This document shows positions 13,930-21,975 of a stretch of DNA of 21,975 nucleotides, in pieces. The translations under genes and the position numbers were made by a program. Positions within the stretch are counted from its first letter, which is position 1. The number at the start of each line of letters is the position of its first letter. The DNA lies in NCBI GenBank assembly GCA_029883255.1, contig JAOUJL010000011.1, forward strand, positions 1-21,975, read 5' to 3'. The notes below the pieces were generated by a model that made no database searches, was not told the origin of the DNA, and saw only the letters and a list, made by a program, of their open reading frames with translations. Source of the stretch: Candidatus Bathyarchaeota archaeon. Its GTDB lineage: Archaea > Thermoproteota > Bathyarchaeia > Bathyarchaeales > Bathyarchaeaceae.

Positions 13930-13959
13930 CTGCGGGGGTTCTTACTTGATGAGTGATGG

Positions 13960-16752
13960 ATGATGAAACGTTTTCCTGAAAGCGAGTATCACGTTCCCTT
14001 CTTCGATGAGTACGGGTACGTTCGGAAATTATGCCCGATTTGTAAAGAGTATTTTTGGACGCAGAATCCTGATCAAAAAACCTGTGGAGAATCCACTCCT
14101 GAAGGCTGTGCACCTTTAACTTTCATTAATAATCCACCCACTCGCAAGCGTTACAGTTTTCAAGAGATGCGTGAAGCTTTTCTTTCCTTCTTCGAGAAGC
14201 AAGGACATGAGAGAGTCAAGCCGTATCCTGTTGTGGCTAGGTGGAGAGACGACCTTTATTTCACTCACGCCAGCATCATTGACTTCCAACCATATGTTAC
14301 CAACGGAATCATATGCCCGCCGGCCAATCCCCTCGTCATCAGCCAGCCCTGCATTCGGTTCATAGACGTGGATAACGTTGGACCCACCTTCGGTCGACAC
14401 CTAACCATCTTCGAGATGGGCGGTCACCACGCCTTTAACTATCCGGACAAAAAGGTTTACTGGAAAGATCAAACGGTGCGTTATCATCACGAATTTATTA
14501 CAAAGGATTTGAGCGTGAAGTCTGACGAGGTTGTCTATAAAGAAGATGTATGGTCAGGTGGGGGAAACGCTGGACCTGACCTAGAGACGATTGTCAGAGG
14601 ATTGGAGCTCGCCACGCTGGTCTTCATGAAGTTCAAGGTGGTGAATGACAAGTTTGTCGAGTTGCCTATACGAACTGTTGATACCGGATATGGAATTGAA
14701 CGATACACATGGCTGTCACAGGGGTCTGTGAGTTGTTTCCATGCAGTGTACGAACCTGTCTTGGATAAAATATTGAAGATGGCCGGTATAAGCGGGATTG
14801 ATAATAAATTACTGGCGAAAATAGCAGAAACATCTGGTTTGATGAGCGTAGAGAAAACAGTTGATCGAAGAGGAACTTGGAGAAAGGTTGCTGAACGGGT
14901 TGAAATGAGCTTGGATGAACTTATCAAAATGTTGCTTCCCATCGAAAGCACGTTCGCCGTCGTGGATCACACCAAATGTCTGACGTTTATGCTCGCCGAG
15001 GGCGTCGTGCCTTCCAACGTGCGCGAAGGATACTTAACTAGGTTAATAATTCGTCGAACCTATAGACTGCTTAAGACACTCGCAATCGATGAAAAACTGC
15101 CTGAAATCATTGACATGCAGATCGCGTTTTGGGCACAGGACTTTCCGCATTTGAAAGAGATGCGGGACGAAATCCTAGAAATCCTCTCGGTGGAGCAAGA
15201 TAAGTTTAAGGAGACTCTTAAGAAGGGAGACGCCCTCGTAAAGCGGATAAGTCAAGGGTTGAAGGCAAAGGCCATCTCTCGGATTCCAACTGAAACGTTG
15301 ATAGAACTCTACGATTCGCATGGCCTCCCACCGGAGGTTGTTAGGGAAACTGCTGAAAACAATGGTGTAGAGGTGAAAGTGCCTGAAAACTTCTATATTA
15401 TGGTTGCTGAGAGACATGTCCAGGCTCCTCCTCAACGAGAAGTGAAGAAGATCGAAGGGTTAGAAGCCAAGGTTTCAGACCTCCCAGAGACGCAGATGCT
15501 CTACTATAAGGATGCATACGTCACCGAATTTGAAGCACAAGTTCTTCGAGTTGTGGACAACAAGTACGTGGTCTTGGAAAAAACGGCGTTCTATCCTGAA
15601 GGTGGCGGACAACCATCCGATCATGGGCACCTGGAGTTTGCTGGGATAAAATCTGAAGTAGCAGATGTTCAGAAACTAGGAAATGTCATCGTTCATGCTC
15701 TTAAAGGTTCGGTCCCTAAAGAAGGTGACGCTGTAAAGGGAATTATCGATTGGAAGCGACGAAACAACCTGATGAAGCAACACACTGCAACTCACGTCAT
15801 TATGGGCGCGGCGAAACGTGTCCTTGGGCAACATGTTTGGCAGTGTGGAGCCCAGAAGGGTTTAGACCACTCAAGACTAGACATCTCTCATTTTAGACGG
15901 TTGACAATGGAAGAAAACCAAAAAATTGAGGAACTGGCAAATGAGGTTGTGATGCGGAAGATTCCTGTTGAAACTTCTTGGATGCCTCGAGGAGAGGCAG
16001 AGAAACTTTACGGCTTTCGACTCTACCAAGGTGGGGTTGTCCCTGGAAAAGAAATCCGTGTTGTGAAAAGTATAGGTTGGGATGTTGAAGCTTGCGCAGG
16101 GACACATGTAAAGAACACGGGAGAGCTAGGGTTCATAAAAATAATTCACACGGAAAGAATCCAAGACGGCGTCGAACGTATTGTGTTCAGCGTGGGATTG
16201 CCAGCCCTAAGATTTGTGCAGGAGACCGATCAACTACTTAGGAAACTATCTGAGGTTTTGAATGCACCCCGCGAAAAGCTTGAGAAAACTGCAGAACGCC
16301 TCGTGAGAGAGTGGAAAGAGGCTCGTCATAAAGAAAAGCAGCTGATCAAAGAAGTTGCTGTTCGAGATATCGTGAAGTTGAAGAGGCATGTGGAAGGCAG
16401 AAGGGCAAGGCCAATCGAGGGAGTGAGCTTTGTTACGCAGGAGTTTGAACCAGTTGATGTTGACCGCATGATCCAGACAGGTAGCCAACTTGTAAAAGCA
16501 GAGCCCAACACGGTTTCGGTGTTTTACGGGGCAGATAAGAAGAATGCGAGGATTGTGGTGATGGCTGGAAAAGATGCTGTAAAACGGGGCATAAATGCTG
16601 GTGAGGTAGCGAAAGAGACCGCATCGGTGCTGGATGGCGGTGGTAGCGGAAGGCCTGACTTTGCTCAGGGAGGAGGAACTCTGGTCAAAAAAGTGGCAGA
16701 GGCGTTGCAGAGAGCGGCGGAAGTTGTAAAAAGACAGCAGGAAAAAAAGTAA
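13960..16752 (+). CDS. alaS: Alanyl-tRNA synthetase, archaeal type
   Basis: 930 residues. The archaeal N-terminal metal-binding extension (LCPICKEYFW, then CGESTPEGC) is followed by the class II core (YSFQEMREAFLSFFEKQGHERVKPYPVVARWRDDLYFTHASI; FRxD-like and motif-2/3 regions through GTFxIERYTWLSQ). The editing domain has its zinc ligands HTATH at about 608-612 and CAGTH at about 712-716. The DHHA1 C-terminal domain ends with VLDGGGSGRPDFAQGGG near 890. It charges tRNA-Ala and clears Ser and Gly mischarging. ATG 13960 is directly followed by a second ATG; the first is used. A short leader from the TATA box at 13921 fits. Confidence 0.97.
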   Translation: MMKRFPESEYHVPFFDEYGYVRKLCPICKEYFWTQNPDQKTCGESTPEGCAPLTFINNPPTRKRYSFQEMREAFLSFFEKQGHERVKPYPVVARWRDDLYFTHASIIDFQPYVTNGIICPPANPLVISQPCIRFIDVDNVGPTFGRHLTIFEMGGHHAFNYPDKKVYWKDQTVRYHHEFITKDLSVKSDEVVYKEDVWSGGGNAGPDLETIVRGLELATLVFMKFKVVNDKFVELPIRTVDTGYGIERYTWLSQGSVSCFHAVYEPVLDKILKMAGISGIDNKLLAKIAETSGLMSVEKTVDRRGTWRKVAERVEMSLDELIKMLLPIESTFAVVDHTKCLTFMLAEGVVPSNVREGYLTRLIIRRTYRLLKTLAIDEKLPEIIDMQIAFWAQDFPHLKEMRDEILEILSVEQDKFKETLKKGDALVKRISQGLKAKAISRIPTETLIELYDSHGLPPEVVRETAENNGVEVKVPENFYIMVAERHVQAPPQREVKKIEGLEAKVSDLPETQMLYYKDAYVTEFEAQVLRVVDNKYVVLEKTAFYPEGGGQPSDHGHLEFAGIKSEVADVQKLGNVIVHALKGSVPKEGDAVKGIIDWKRRNNLMKQHTATHVIMGAAKRVLGQHVWQCGAQKGLDHSRLDISHFRRLTMEENQKIEELANEVVMRKIPVETSWMPRGEAEKLYGFRLYQGGVVPGKEIRVVKSIGWDVEACAGTHVKNTGELGFIKIIHTERIQDGVERIVFSVGLPALRFVQETDQLLRKLSEVLNAPREKLEKTAERLVREWKEARHKEKQLIKEVAVRDIVKLKRHVEGRRARPIEGVSFVTQEFEPVDVDRMIQTGSQLVKAEPNTVSVFYGADKKNARIVVMAGKDAVKRGINAGEVAKETASVLDGGGSGRPDFAQGGGTLVKKVAEALQRAAEVVKRQQEKK

Positions 16753-16808
16753 CAGATTAAAGCAAGTTTGTTCATTAAGATTTTTGTTGGTGCTGAACTT
16801 GAGGGATA

Positions 16809-19751
16809 ATGTTCTCCTCGGAGACTAACCGAACCTTTAATAATCCTCAGAGTAGTTCAGAAAGTTTCATGGAAATTTTAAAACAAATCGAAGACAAGTG
16901 GCGCAGAGAGTGGGAAAAAGCGAAAATCTTTGAGGCAAATCCAGATTCTACAAGAAAAAAATGTTTTGTAACTTTTCCATACTCCTACGCGAATGGTCCA
17001 CTCCATGTGGGACATGGCTTCACAGCTACACGCGTGGACGCTTATGCCCGGTTTAAACGAATGCAGGGTTACAACGTCCTGTTTCCGTGGGCTTGGCACT
17101 GGACAGGTCAGACCATAGCTGGAGCAAGTGAACGAGTGAAAGTGAGGGACAAAGATTTCATTCGAGCCTTAAAAGAGGTCGACGGCGTTTCAGAACAGGA
17201 CTTGAAAAAGTTTGCTGACCCAACGTATATGGCCACCTACTACACAAGAGAGAACCGGGAAACAGTAAAGCATATGGGGTTTTCAATTGATTGGAGGAGA
17301 GATTTCCACACTACCAGCCTTACATTCAACAAATTTATTGAGTGGCAGTACGAGCGACTACGGGAAAAAGGCTACGTGGCCAAAGGAACACATCCCGTGG
17401 TATGGTGTCCGCATTGTGAAAGCCCCACTGGAGACCACGACCGACAAGAGGGAGAAGGCGTCCGACCTGAAGAGTACACATTAATAAAATTCAAAATTGA
17501 AGATGCATTCCTTCCCGCAGCTACGTTCAGACCTGAAACAATTTACGGCGTAACCAACATGTGGATAAATCCAGACGCCGCCTACGTTAAAGCTCAAGTC
17601 AACGATGAACAGTGGATTATCAGCAAAGAAGCCGCTAAAAAATTAGGAGAACAAAGACGAAAAATCAAAGTCGTAAGTCAATTCAAAGGCAGAGAAATTA
17701 TTGGAAAACATTTTGTGAACCCCATCAACAACAAAAAATTACTAATCCTGCCGGGCTGGTTCGTAGATCCCTCACATGCAACTGGAGTCGTGTACAGCGT
17801 CCCTTCGCATGCTCCGTACGATTGGCTAGCGTTAAGAGACCTACAGACAAAGCCTGAATCGCTCAAAGAGTTCAACATCGAACCCGCGTCAGTGAAGAGT
17901 ATACAGCCCATCTCCATGATTCTGGTGGAAGGATCTGGGGAACACCCAGCCATCGAATTAGTGGAACAAATGGCAGTGAAAAATCAACACGACCCAAAAG
18001 CCGAGGAAGCAACGAAGTTACTGTATAAAAAGGAGTTTCACAGCGGTGTCCTAAAGGACCTTTGTGGAGAGTATGCTGGAAAAACCGTTTATGAAGTGAA
18101 AGATCGTTTGATCCAAGACTTTAAGCAGAAGGGCATTGCCGATTCCATGTACGATATGACCCAACGAGTCATCTGTCGTTGTTTAACTCCTTGCATAGTT
18201 AGGGTGCTCGAGGGTCAATGGTTTCTGAGATACTCAGATCAGACGTGGAAAGAAAAAACCAAGGAGGCACTGAACAGAGCGTCTGTTTACCCCGAATCCG
18301 CCGTACAGTGGTTCATTAACGTCATAGATTGGTTAAAAGAATGGCCCTGCGCCAGAAAAACTGGTTTAGGAACGACGCTGCCGTGGAGTCCAGGCTGGAT
18401 CGTGGAAACGTTAAGCGACTCAACGATCTACATGGCTTTCTACACAATAAACAAACACATCAAAAATTTCAACATAAAGCCAGAGCAGCTGATAGTTCAA
18501 GTATTTGATTATGTCTTTCTCGGCAAAGGCAACGTAGAAAAAGTAGCTGAAAAATCACATATAACCCGTGCTGTCTTAGAGTCGATGCGAACAGAATTTG
18601 TATATTGGTACCCCGTAGACTTCAGGGACTCCGCGAAAGAGCTAGTTCCAAACCATCTAACTTTCTTCCTCTTCCACCACGTAGCACTGTTTCCGCCAGA
18701 ACACTGGCCTAAGGCGATAGCCGTAAACGGGATGCTGATGATCGAAGGAAAGAAAATGTCAAAGTCGAAAGGCAACTTCGCAACGTTGAGAAGTGCCCTA
18801 AACCAGTATGGAGCAGATGCCACTCGTTGTGCGTTGCTGTTGGGCGCGGAAGACATGGACGACCCGGATTGGAGAAGCGAAAGTGTCCGTGAGGTAAAGG
18901 GCAAGCTTGAAAGCTTCTACAACATAGCTCACAGCGTGATTGAGGCGAAGATGAAGAATGAGAAAGTGGGTCATTTGGAGAGATGGCTGATTAGTACATT
19001 GGAACATCGAACCAAAAAGGTAACAGAAAGCATGGAGATAATGAAGACCAGAACGGCCGTAGAAAACGTGTTCTTCGAAGTTTGGAACGATTTTCGCTGG
19101 TATAAACGAAGAGAAGAACGCCCTAACACAAGGATTCTGAGAGAAGCTATGGAAACTTGGATACGCCTGCTCGCTCCATTTGCACCCCACATCTGTGAGG
19201 AACTTTGGAGTAAGCTGGGCAGAGAAAGCTTCATTTCATTTGCTGAGTGGCCCACCTACGACGAAAAAAAAGTTGACGTCCGAGCAGAAGAAACAGAAGG
19301 TTTAATCAAAAACGTGTTAGATGATACCTTAAACATTCTACGCGCAACCAAAATCAGGCCAAAAAGAATCTACTACTATTCAGCTACACCTTGGAAATGG
19401 AAAATCTATCTGAAGCTAGTGGAAAAGTCGGTTTCCACACGAGTTGTACAAAGCGAGGTTATGAGGGAGTTGATGAAAGCCCCGGATATGAAAAGAATTG
19501 CCAAAAAAGTCGCGAAATTCATTAACCAAGTCATCGACGAAATCAACCGAATGCCAGATGACAAGAAAAACAGACAATTGAAGGCAGGGGTTATTGATGA
19601 AAACCAGGCGTTGAAGGAGGCTGGAGCTTTTTTTGAAAGTGAACTTAACGCAAAGATTTCCGCGTTTCATGAAGAAGATCCACGATGTCATGACCCGAAG
19701 AAAAGAGCGGAGTCAGCTAAACCTTATCGTCCAGGTATTTACATCAAATAA
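16809..19751 (+). CDS. leuS: Leucyl-tRNA synthetase, archaeal type
   Basis: 980 residues. The class I HIGH motif is HVGHG near residue 66 (in NGPLHVGHGF), and KMSKSKGN is near 649. The CP1 editing domain lies between, with FRPETIYGVTNMW and the GVVYSVPSHAPYDW loop. The archaeal C-terminal region (APHICEELWSKLG, then helical and C-terminal extension) is present. ATG 16809 is used, with GAGGG at 16801-16805 close by. ATG 16869 (MEILKQIEDKWRREWEKAKIFEANP) gives the more usual beginning for this enzyme and may be the true start. It follows alaS by 56 bp and is convergent with the membrane protein gene beyond 19822. Confidence 0.96.
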   Translation: MFSSETNRTFNNPQSSSESFMEILKQIEDKWRREWEKAKIFEANPDSTRKKCFVTFPYSYANGPLHVGHGFTATRVDAYARFKRMQGYNVLFPWAWHWTGQTIAGASERVKVRDKDFIRALKEVDGVSEQDLKKFADPTYMATYYTRENRETVKHMGFSIDWRRDFHTTSLTFNKFIEWQYERLREKGYVAKGTHPVVWCPHCESPTGDHDRQEGEGVRPEEYTLIKFKIEDAFLPAATFRPETIYGVTNMWINPDAAYVKAQVNDEQWIISKEAAKKLGEQRRKIKVVSQFKGREIIGKHFVNPINNKKLLILPGWFVDPSHATGVVYSVPSHAPYDWLALRDLQTKPESLKEFNIEPASVKSIQPISMILVEGSGEHPAIELVEQMAVKNQHDPKAEEATKLLYKKEFHSGVLKDLCGEYAGKTVYEVKDRLIQDFKQKGIADSMYDMTQRVICRCLTPCIVRVLEGQWFLRYSDQTWKEKTKEALNRASVYPESAVQWFINVIDWLKEWPCARKTGLGTTLPWSPGWIVETLSDSTIYMAFYTINKHIKNFNIKPEQLIVQVFDYVFLGKGNVEKVAEKSHITRAVLESMRTEFVYWYPVDFRDSAKELVPNHLTFFLFHHVALFPPEHWPKAIAVNGMLMIEGKKMSKSKGNFATLRSALNQYGADATRCALLLGAEDMDDPDWRSESVREVKGKLESFYNIAHSVIEAKMKNEKVGHLERWLISTLEHRTKKVTESMEIMKTRTAVENVFFEVWNDFRWYKRREERPNTRILREAMETWIRLLAPFAPHICEELWSKLGRESFISFAEWPTYDEKKVDVRAEETEGLIKNVLDDTLNILRATKIRPKRIYYYSATPWKWKIYLKLVEKSVSTRVVQSEVMRELMKAPDMKRIAKKVAKFINQVIDEINRMPDDKKNRQLKAGVIDENQALKEAGAFFESELNAKISAFHEEDPRCHDPKKRAESAKPYRPGIYIK

Positions 19752-19787
19752 TTCTCTCTGCTACAGTAGTACACATTACCCTTCGCG

Positions 19788-19834
19788 TTGACATGAAAAA
19801 AGACAATCTCAAACGTTCATGTCAATTGGTTTTT
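19788..19834 (+). terminator. Perfect 10-bp inverted repeat plus T tract after leuS
   Basis: TTGACATGAA (19788-19797) and TTCATGTCAA (19816-19825) are exact inverted copies around an 18-nt A-rich loop. On the + strand five Ts follow at 19830-19834. The repeat begins 36 bp after the leuS stop and its right arm contains the stop of the opposing gene. It probably terminates leuS transcription and may also protect or end the opposing transcript. Confidence 0.55.
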
Positions 19835-20244
19835 GGGTCTTGTGCTTTAACGTAGTTTGCTCTTTTGTGTTTAGTTTCTCTGTACCCTTGAATGATGCTT
19901 GCGAATGAGAATGTGGACGCTAACAGCAATGGTATCCCAACCTCTAATAGAGACAGGTGTCCGCCCCCATAAGCGAAGAAGAGAAATAAGAATGAGAAAG
20001 CAAATTCGATGAACGCAATTATCATTAGTGCTACATTAAGAAGAGTGCGTGTTTTCTTGCCTAAACGCCCTAAGATTTTGAAAGAATTTGCCGCGATGAC
20101 AGTGAACATTAGGCCGATTAAGACTAGATCTCCTGCTGACCCCGTCTCACCTGAGTAGGAAATGAATGCGTAATAGTAGAAGATGATTGCCAACCCGATG
20201 TTAGCGAACCCACTGCATATCACAAAAACTGAGGAAAGCCTCAT
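19822..20244 (-). CDS. Hypothetical four-helix membrane protein
   Basis: 140 residues from ATG 20244. Four hydrophobic segments are visible: about 4-27 (SSVFVICSGFANIGLAIIFYYY), 38-55 (LVLIGLMFTVIAANSF), 65-89 (LLNVALMIIAFIEFAFSFLFLFF) and 99-119 (VGIPLLLASTFSFASII). The C-terminus is basic and hydrophilic (YRETKHKRANYVKAQ). I do not recognise a family or catalytic residues. GTG 20253 would add three residues, and the TATA-like AATATTTAAAG on the - strand (about 20276-20286) would start transcription very near it. It is divergent from the winged-helix membrane regulator, with 227-236 bp between them. Confidence 0.75.
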   Translation of the reverse strand: MRLSSVFVICSGFANIGLAIIFYYYAFISYSGETGSAGDLVLIGLMFTVIAANSFKILGRLGKKTRTLLNVALMIIAFIEFAFSFLFLFFAYGGGHLSLLEVGIPLLLASTFSFASIIQGYRETKHKRANYVKAQDPKTN

Positions 20245-20254
20245 TAATACCACT

Positions 20255-20273
20255 GAAATGAACGTTACATTTC
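20255..20273. repeat. Inverted repeat in the divergent promoter region
   Basis: GAAATG (20255-20260) and CATTTC (20268-20273) are exact inverted copies around AACGTTA, whose first six bases are themselves palindromic. The repeat lies between the - strand TATA-like box and the start of the membrane protein gene, a usual place for an archaeal repressor site. Binding is not shown by the sequence. Confidence 0.4.
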
Positions 20274-20434
20274 TTTAAATATTTATTTGATTCGACACTA
20301 TTTCTGCCACTGCGTAGTTGTCTAACATTTTCTGTTTCTTACTTTTCCTTTTTGATGTTAAGCGAACCTCCCTCCCTTTGAAAGCAGTTGATTTGACGTA
20401 TTAAAATCCTCTTGGACGTGTTCTAAAAAATGGA

Positions 20435-20442
20435 CTTATAAA
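20435..20442 (+). promoter_or_regulatory. TATA box of the winged-helix membrane regulator
   Basis: CTTATAAA, preceded by AAAAAATGGA, is a good archaeal box A. Initiation near 20465 gives a leader of about 15 nt before TTG 20481. Confidence 0.6.
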
Positions 20443-20480
20443 GCTACGTTGAAGAGAATATCTGTGAGTGTGCCTTTATA

Positions 20481-20927
20481 TTGCCAGCTGAAGACGAGGA
20501 GAAGCTGGAATTCGAGCTTCGAGGCAAAGCTTGGAAAGTTTACTGGCTTCTTTTGAAAAGAGGTTGTCCAATGAGTGTGAGGCAGGTTCAAAGGGCTTTA
20601 CATTTTAGTAGCCCCAGCGTAGCGCAGCATCATCTCGACCATTTATGTGGCTTGGGCTTGGTTGAAAAGCAAAGGGTAGGGGGAAGCTATCTATTGACTA
20701 GCGAGGTTAAAATCGGAGTGCTTAGGCACTTCGTCAAGTTGGGAAGGTTGTTGTTTCCAAGATATTTCTTTTACGCGATTTTCTCCACAGCATTCTACAT
20801 AATTTACCTAGCTGTACTTATGCAAAGCCTTTCTCGGGAAAACCTTTTCATCACGTTTTTCGGGGCAATAGTCTCTGCAATATTTTGGTATGAAGCTGTT
20901 CGCGTCTGGCGGTTAAGGCCGTTCTGA
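20481..20927 (+). CDS. Membrane-anchored winged-helix transcriptional regulator
   Basis: 148 residues. The N-terminal half (about 12-80) is an ArsR/MarR-like winged helix. GKAWKVYWLLLKRG is helix 1, MSVRQVQRALHFSSPSVAQHHLDHLCGLGLVEK is the recognition helix-turn-helix, and RVGGSYLLTSE is the wing. Two hydrophobic segments follow: about 93-115 (YFFYAIFSTAFYIIYLAVLMQSL) and 120-138 (LFITFFGAIVSAIFWYEAV). The DNA-binding domain would therefore be held at the inner face of the membrane. TTG 20481 is the only workable start in this frame; the frame upstream has no other start codon after the TATA box. It may control itself, the divergent membrane protein or the secreted propeller protein downstream. 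No sensor ligand can be read. Confidence 0.82.
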   Translation: MPAEDEEKLEFELRGKAWKVYWLLLKRGCPMSVRQVQRALHFSSPSVAQHHLDHLCGLGLVEKQRVGGSYLLTSEVKIGVLRHFVKLGRLLFPRYFFYAIFSTAFYIIYLAVLMQSLSRENLFITFFGAIVSAIFWYEAVRVWRLRPF

Positions 20928-20958
20928 TTTCTGGACGAAATGTACTAAAAATTAGGAT

Positions 20959-20964
20959 AATATA
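20959..20964 (+). promoter_or_regulatory. Possible TATA box of the beta-propeller gene
   Basis: AATATA within AATTAGGATAATATAG lies about 36 bp before ATG 20998, so a leader of about 10 nt would be made. A modest match; read-through from the regulator gene, 70 bp upstream, is also possible. Confidence 0.4.
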
Positions 20965-20997
20965 GCAGGCTGCGTTTTGTTATTAACAGTGTTCAAA

Positions 20998-21975
20998 ATG
21001 TTGAGGGAAATCAAGAAGAAAACAGCAGTCTACAGTGTTCTAGCGGTTTTACTGGCCACCATACTAGGTGCTATTTGCCTCAATTTTGAAATCCTCCCAT
21101 TGGTGCCTCCAGTGAGTGCGGGCGAATTAAGCACATTCTCTTCACAGGAGGAACTGGAGAACTATCTGATGACAAAACAGGAAACTCCATATTACTACGT
21201 GGAAATGCCAGATTTGCCAAGAATGCCCTTGCCACCAGGTGTAACTCCATCGTCTACGTTGCTCCGCGCGCTAAGGGGTGCATATGGGCTTGACGATATA
21301 AATATTAAATATATACTTATGAGTGGCCCGGAATACTCAGCGACTAACGTTCAAGTAGCGGGAGTGGATGAGGCAGACTTGGTGAAAACCGATGGAGAAT
21401 ACATATACATTGTTTCGGAGAACAACCTTACAATCTTAAAAGCATATCCAGCTGAAGATGCGGAAATTCTTTCCCAGATTAGCCTTAACGGAACGCTTCG
21501 AGGAATCTTCATAAACGGAGATAAGCTGGCGGTTTTCGGAGAATCATACTTCTACCAGCCAGTTGAGGTTTATTATGCTGCAAACGTAACCGTTAGAATG
21601 AATGAAACAACACTATTACCACTGAAAGTGCAGGGTCCTCCTTACTATCGGTCATGTGCAACTGGCAGTGAGGCGTTTGTCAGAGTCTATAACGTGTCGG
21701 ACAGAGCCAATCCTCTATTGACAAACGAAGTCACAATCAATGGAACCTATTTCAGCTCGAGGAGAATAGGCGACTACGTCTACGCAGTAACAAGCCAGCC
21801 AACCTACTGGCGCCATTCCAAACTGATTCTACCCATGATCACATCTCCGAACAAAACAAAGATAATACAACCAAACGAAATCTACTATTCTAACGTATCG
21901 GACAACTCTTATGCATTCACAACCATAGTCTCCATAAACCTGAACCTCGACTGGTCAGAGCCGGAGCACAAGACG
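20998..21975 (+). CDS. Secreted C-terminal beta-propeller-domain protein, 3' end missing
   Basis: The frame is open from ATG 20998 to the window edge, giving 326 codons with no stop. A signal peptide or membrane anchor is clear: basic start (MLREIKKK) then a hydrophobic run (VYSVLAVLLATILGAICL). The region around residue 117-140 (NVQVAGVDEADLVKTDGEYIYIVSENNLTILKAY) is the hallmark opening of the archaeal/bacterial secreted beta-propeller family distantly related to WD40 (Pfam Beta_propel, from memory). Further blades show in GTLRGIFINGDKLAVFGE and RRIGDYVYAVTSQP. These proteins are extracytoplasmic and of unknown activity. Several NxT/S sites (e.g. NVT, NET, NGT, NKT, NVS) could be glycosylated. 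Confidence 0.87.
   Translation, partial: MLREIKKKTAVYSVLAVLLATILGAICLNFEILPLVPPVSAGELSTFSSQEELENYLMTKQETPYYYVEMPDLPRMPLPPGVTPSSTLLRALRGAYGLDDINIKYILMSGPEYSATNVQVAGVDEADLVKTDGEYIYIVSENNLTILKAYPAEDAEILSQISLNGTLRGIFINGDKLAVFGESYFYQPVEVYYAANVTVRMNETTLLPLKVQGPPYYRSCATGSEAFVRVYNVSDRANPLLTNEVTINGTYFSSRRIGDYVYAVTSQPTYWRHSKLILPMITSPNKTKIIQPNEIYYSNVSDNSYAFTTIVSINLNLDWSEPEHKT

Noticed and set aside
13731..13959. Possible C/D-box guide RNA or small gene between rpl12 and alaS
   Set aside because: CTGA-like strings occur, but no RUGAUGA box at suitable spacing; the longest small frame (about 26 codons) has no support.
1..21975. CRISPR arrays, insertion sequences, toxin-antitoxin or defence genes
   Set aside because: No regularly spaced repeats, transposase or nuclease-like products, or terminal inverted repeats were seen; gene content is housekeeping throughout.

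Overview
The window is archaeal chromosomal DNA. The evidence is a block of archaeal/eukaryotic-type information genes (S19e, L39e, L31e, L18Ae, PDCD5, aIF6, prefoldin alpha, RNase P subunit Rpp21, Spt5, SecE/Sec61-gamma, aP0 and aP1, DTD2-type D-aminoacyl-tRNA deacylase, archaeal AlaRS and LeuRS), TATA-box/BRE-like promoters, very short leaders, T-tract terminators, and a tRNA gene with a bulge-helix-bulge intron. Gene order and protein style point to the TACK group, and I would guess a Bathyarchaeia-like lineage. That placement is an inference; no rRNA or marker tree is available here.

Layout. (1) 1-3510: a metabolic cluster on the + strand. It holds the 3' part of an HdrD/GlcF-like iron-sulfur protein whose start lies left of the window, a Gfo/Idh/MocA sugar dehydrogenase, and a ROK sugar kinase. 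(2) 3511-4488: a small RNA-processing cluster, with tRNA-Gly(TCC) carrying a 14-nt intron at the unusual position 29/30, RNase P protein 4 (Rpp21), and a YhbY/CRM RNA-binding protein. (3) 4495-8248: a long, tightly packed translation and protein-targeting operon behind one clear TATA box: rps19e, pdcd5, rpl39e, rpl31e, eif6, rpl18a, pfdA, ftsY. Adjacent genes overlap or nearly touch, and several use GTG or TTG starts. (4) 8284-9198: a carbamoyltransferase on the - strand, convergent with ftsY and resembling ornithine carbamoyltransferase, but with altered substrate-loop motifs. (5) 9463-13730: dtdA, then secE (59 codons, probably leaderless), spt5 and rpl11. A T-rich terminator region and a new promoter follow, then rpl1, rpl10 (aP0) and rpl12 (aP1). 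(6) 13960-19751: alanyl- and leucyl-tRNA synthetases. (7) 19788-21975: an unknown four-helix membrane protein on the - strand, a divergent membrane-anchored winged-helix regulator, and the 5' part of a secreted beta-propeller protein that runs off the right edge.

Most of the window is a conserved translation, targeting and proofreading neighbourhood: ribosomal stalk (L11, L10, L12), Spt5 and SecE, large-subunit maturation (aIF6), nascent-chain handling (prefoldin, FtsY, SecE), and tRNA maturation and quality control (Rpp21, DTD2, AlaRS, LeuRS). I found no mobile element, CRISPR array, toxin-antitoxin pair or defence system. The items most worth a second look are the tRNA-Gly intron with a textbook BHB at a non-canonical position, the coordinated loss of the cysteines of the first CCG domain in the HdrD-like protein, the carbamoyltransferase with a remodelled substrate pocket, the acidic extension of L31e, and the aP0 that lacks the usual acidic C-terminal tail.
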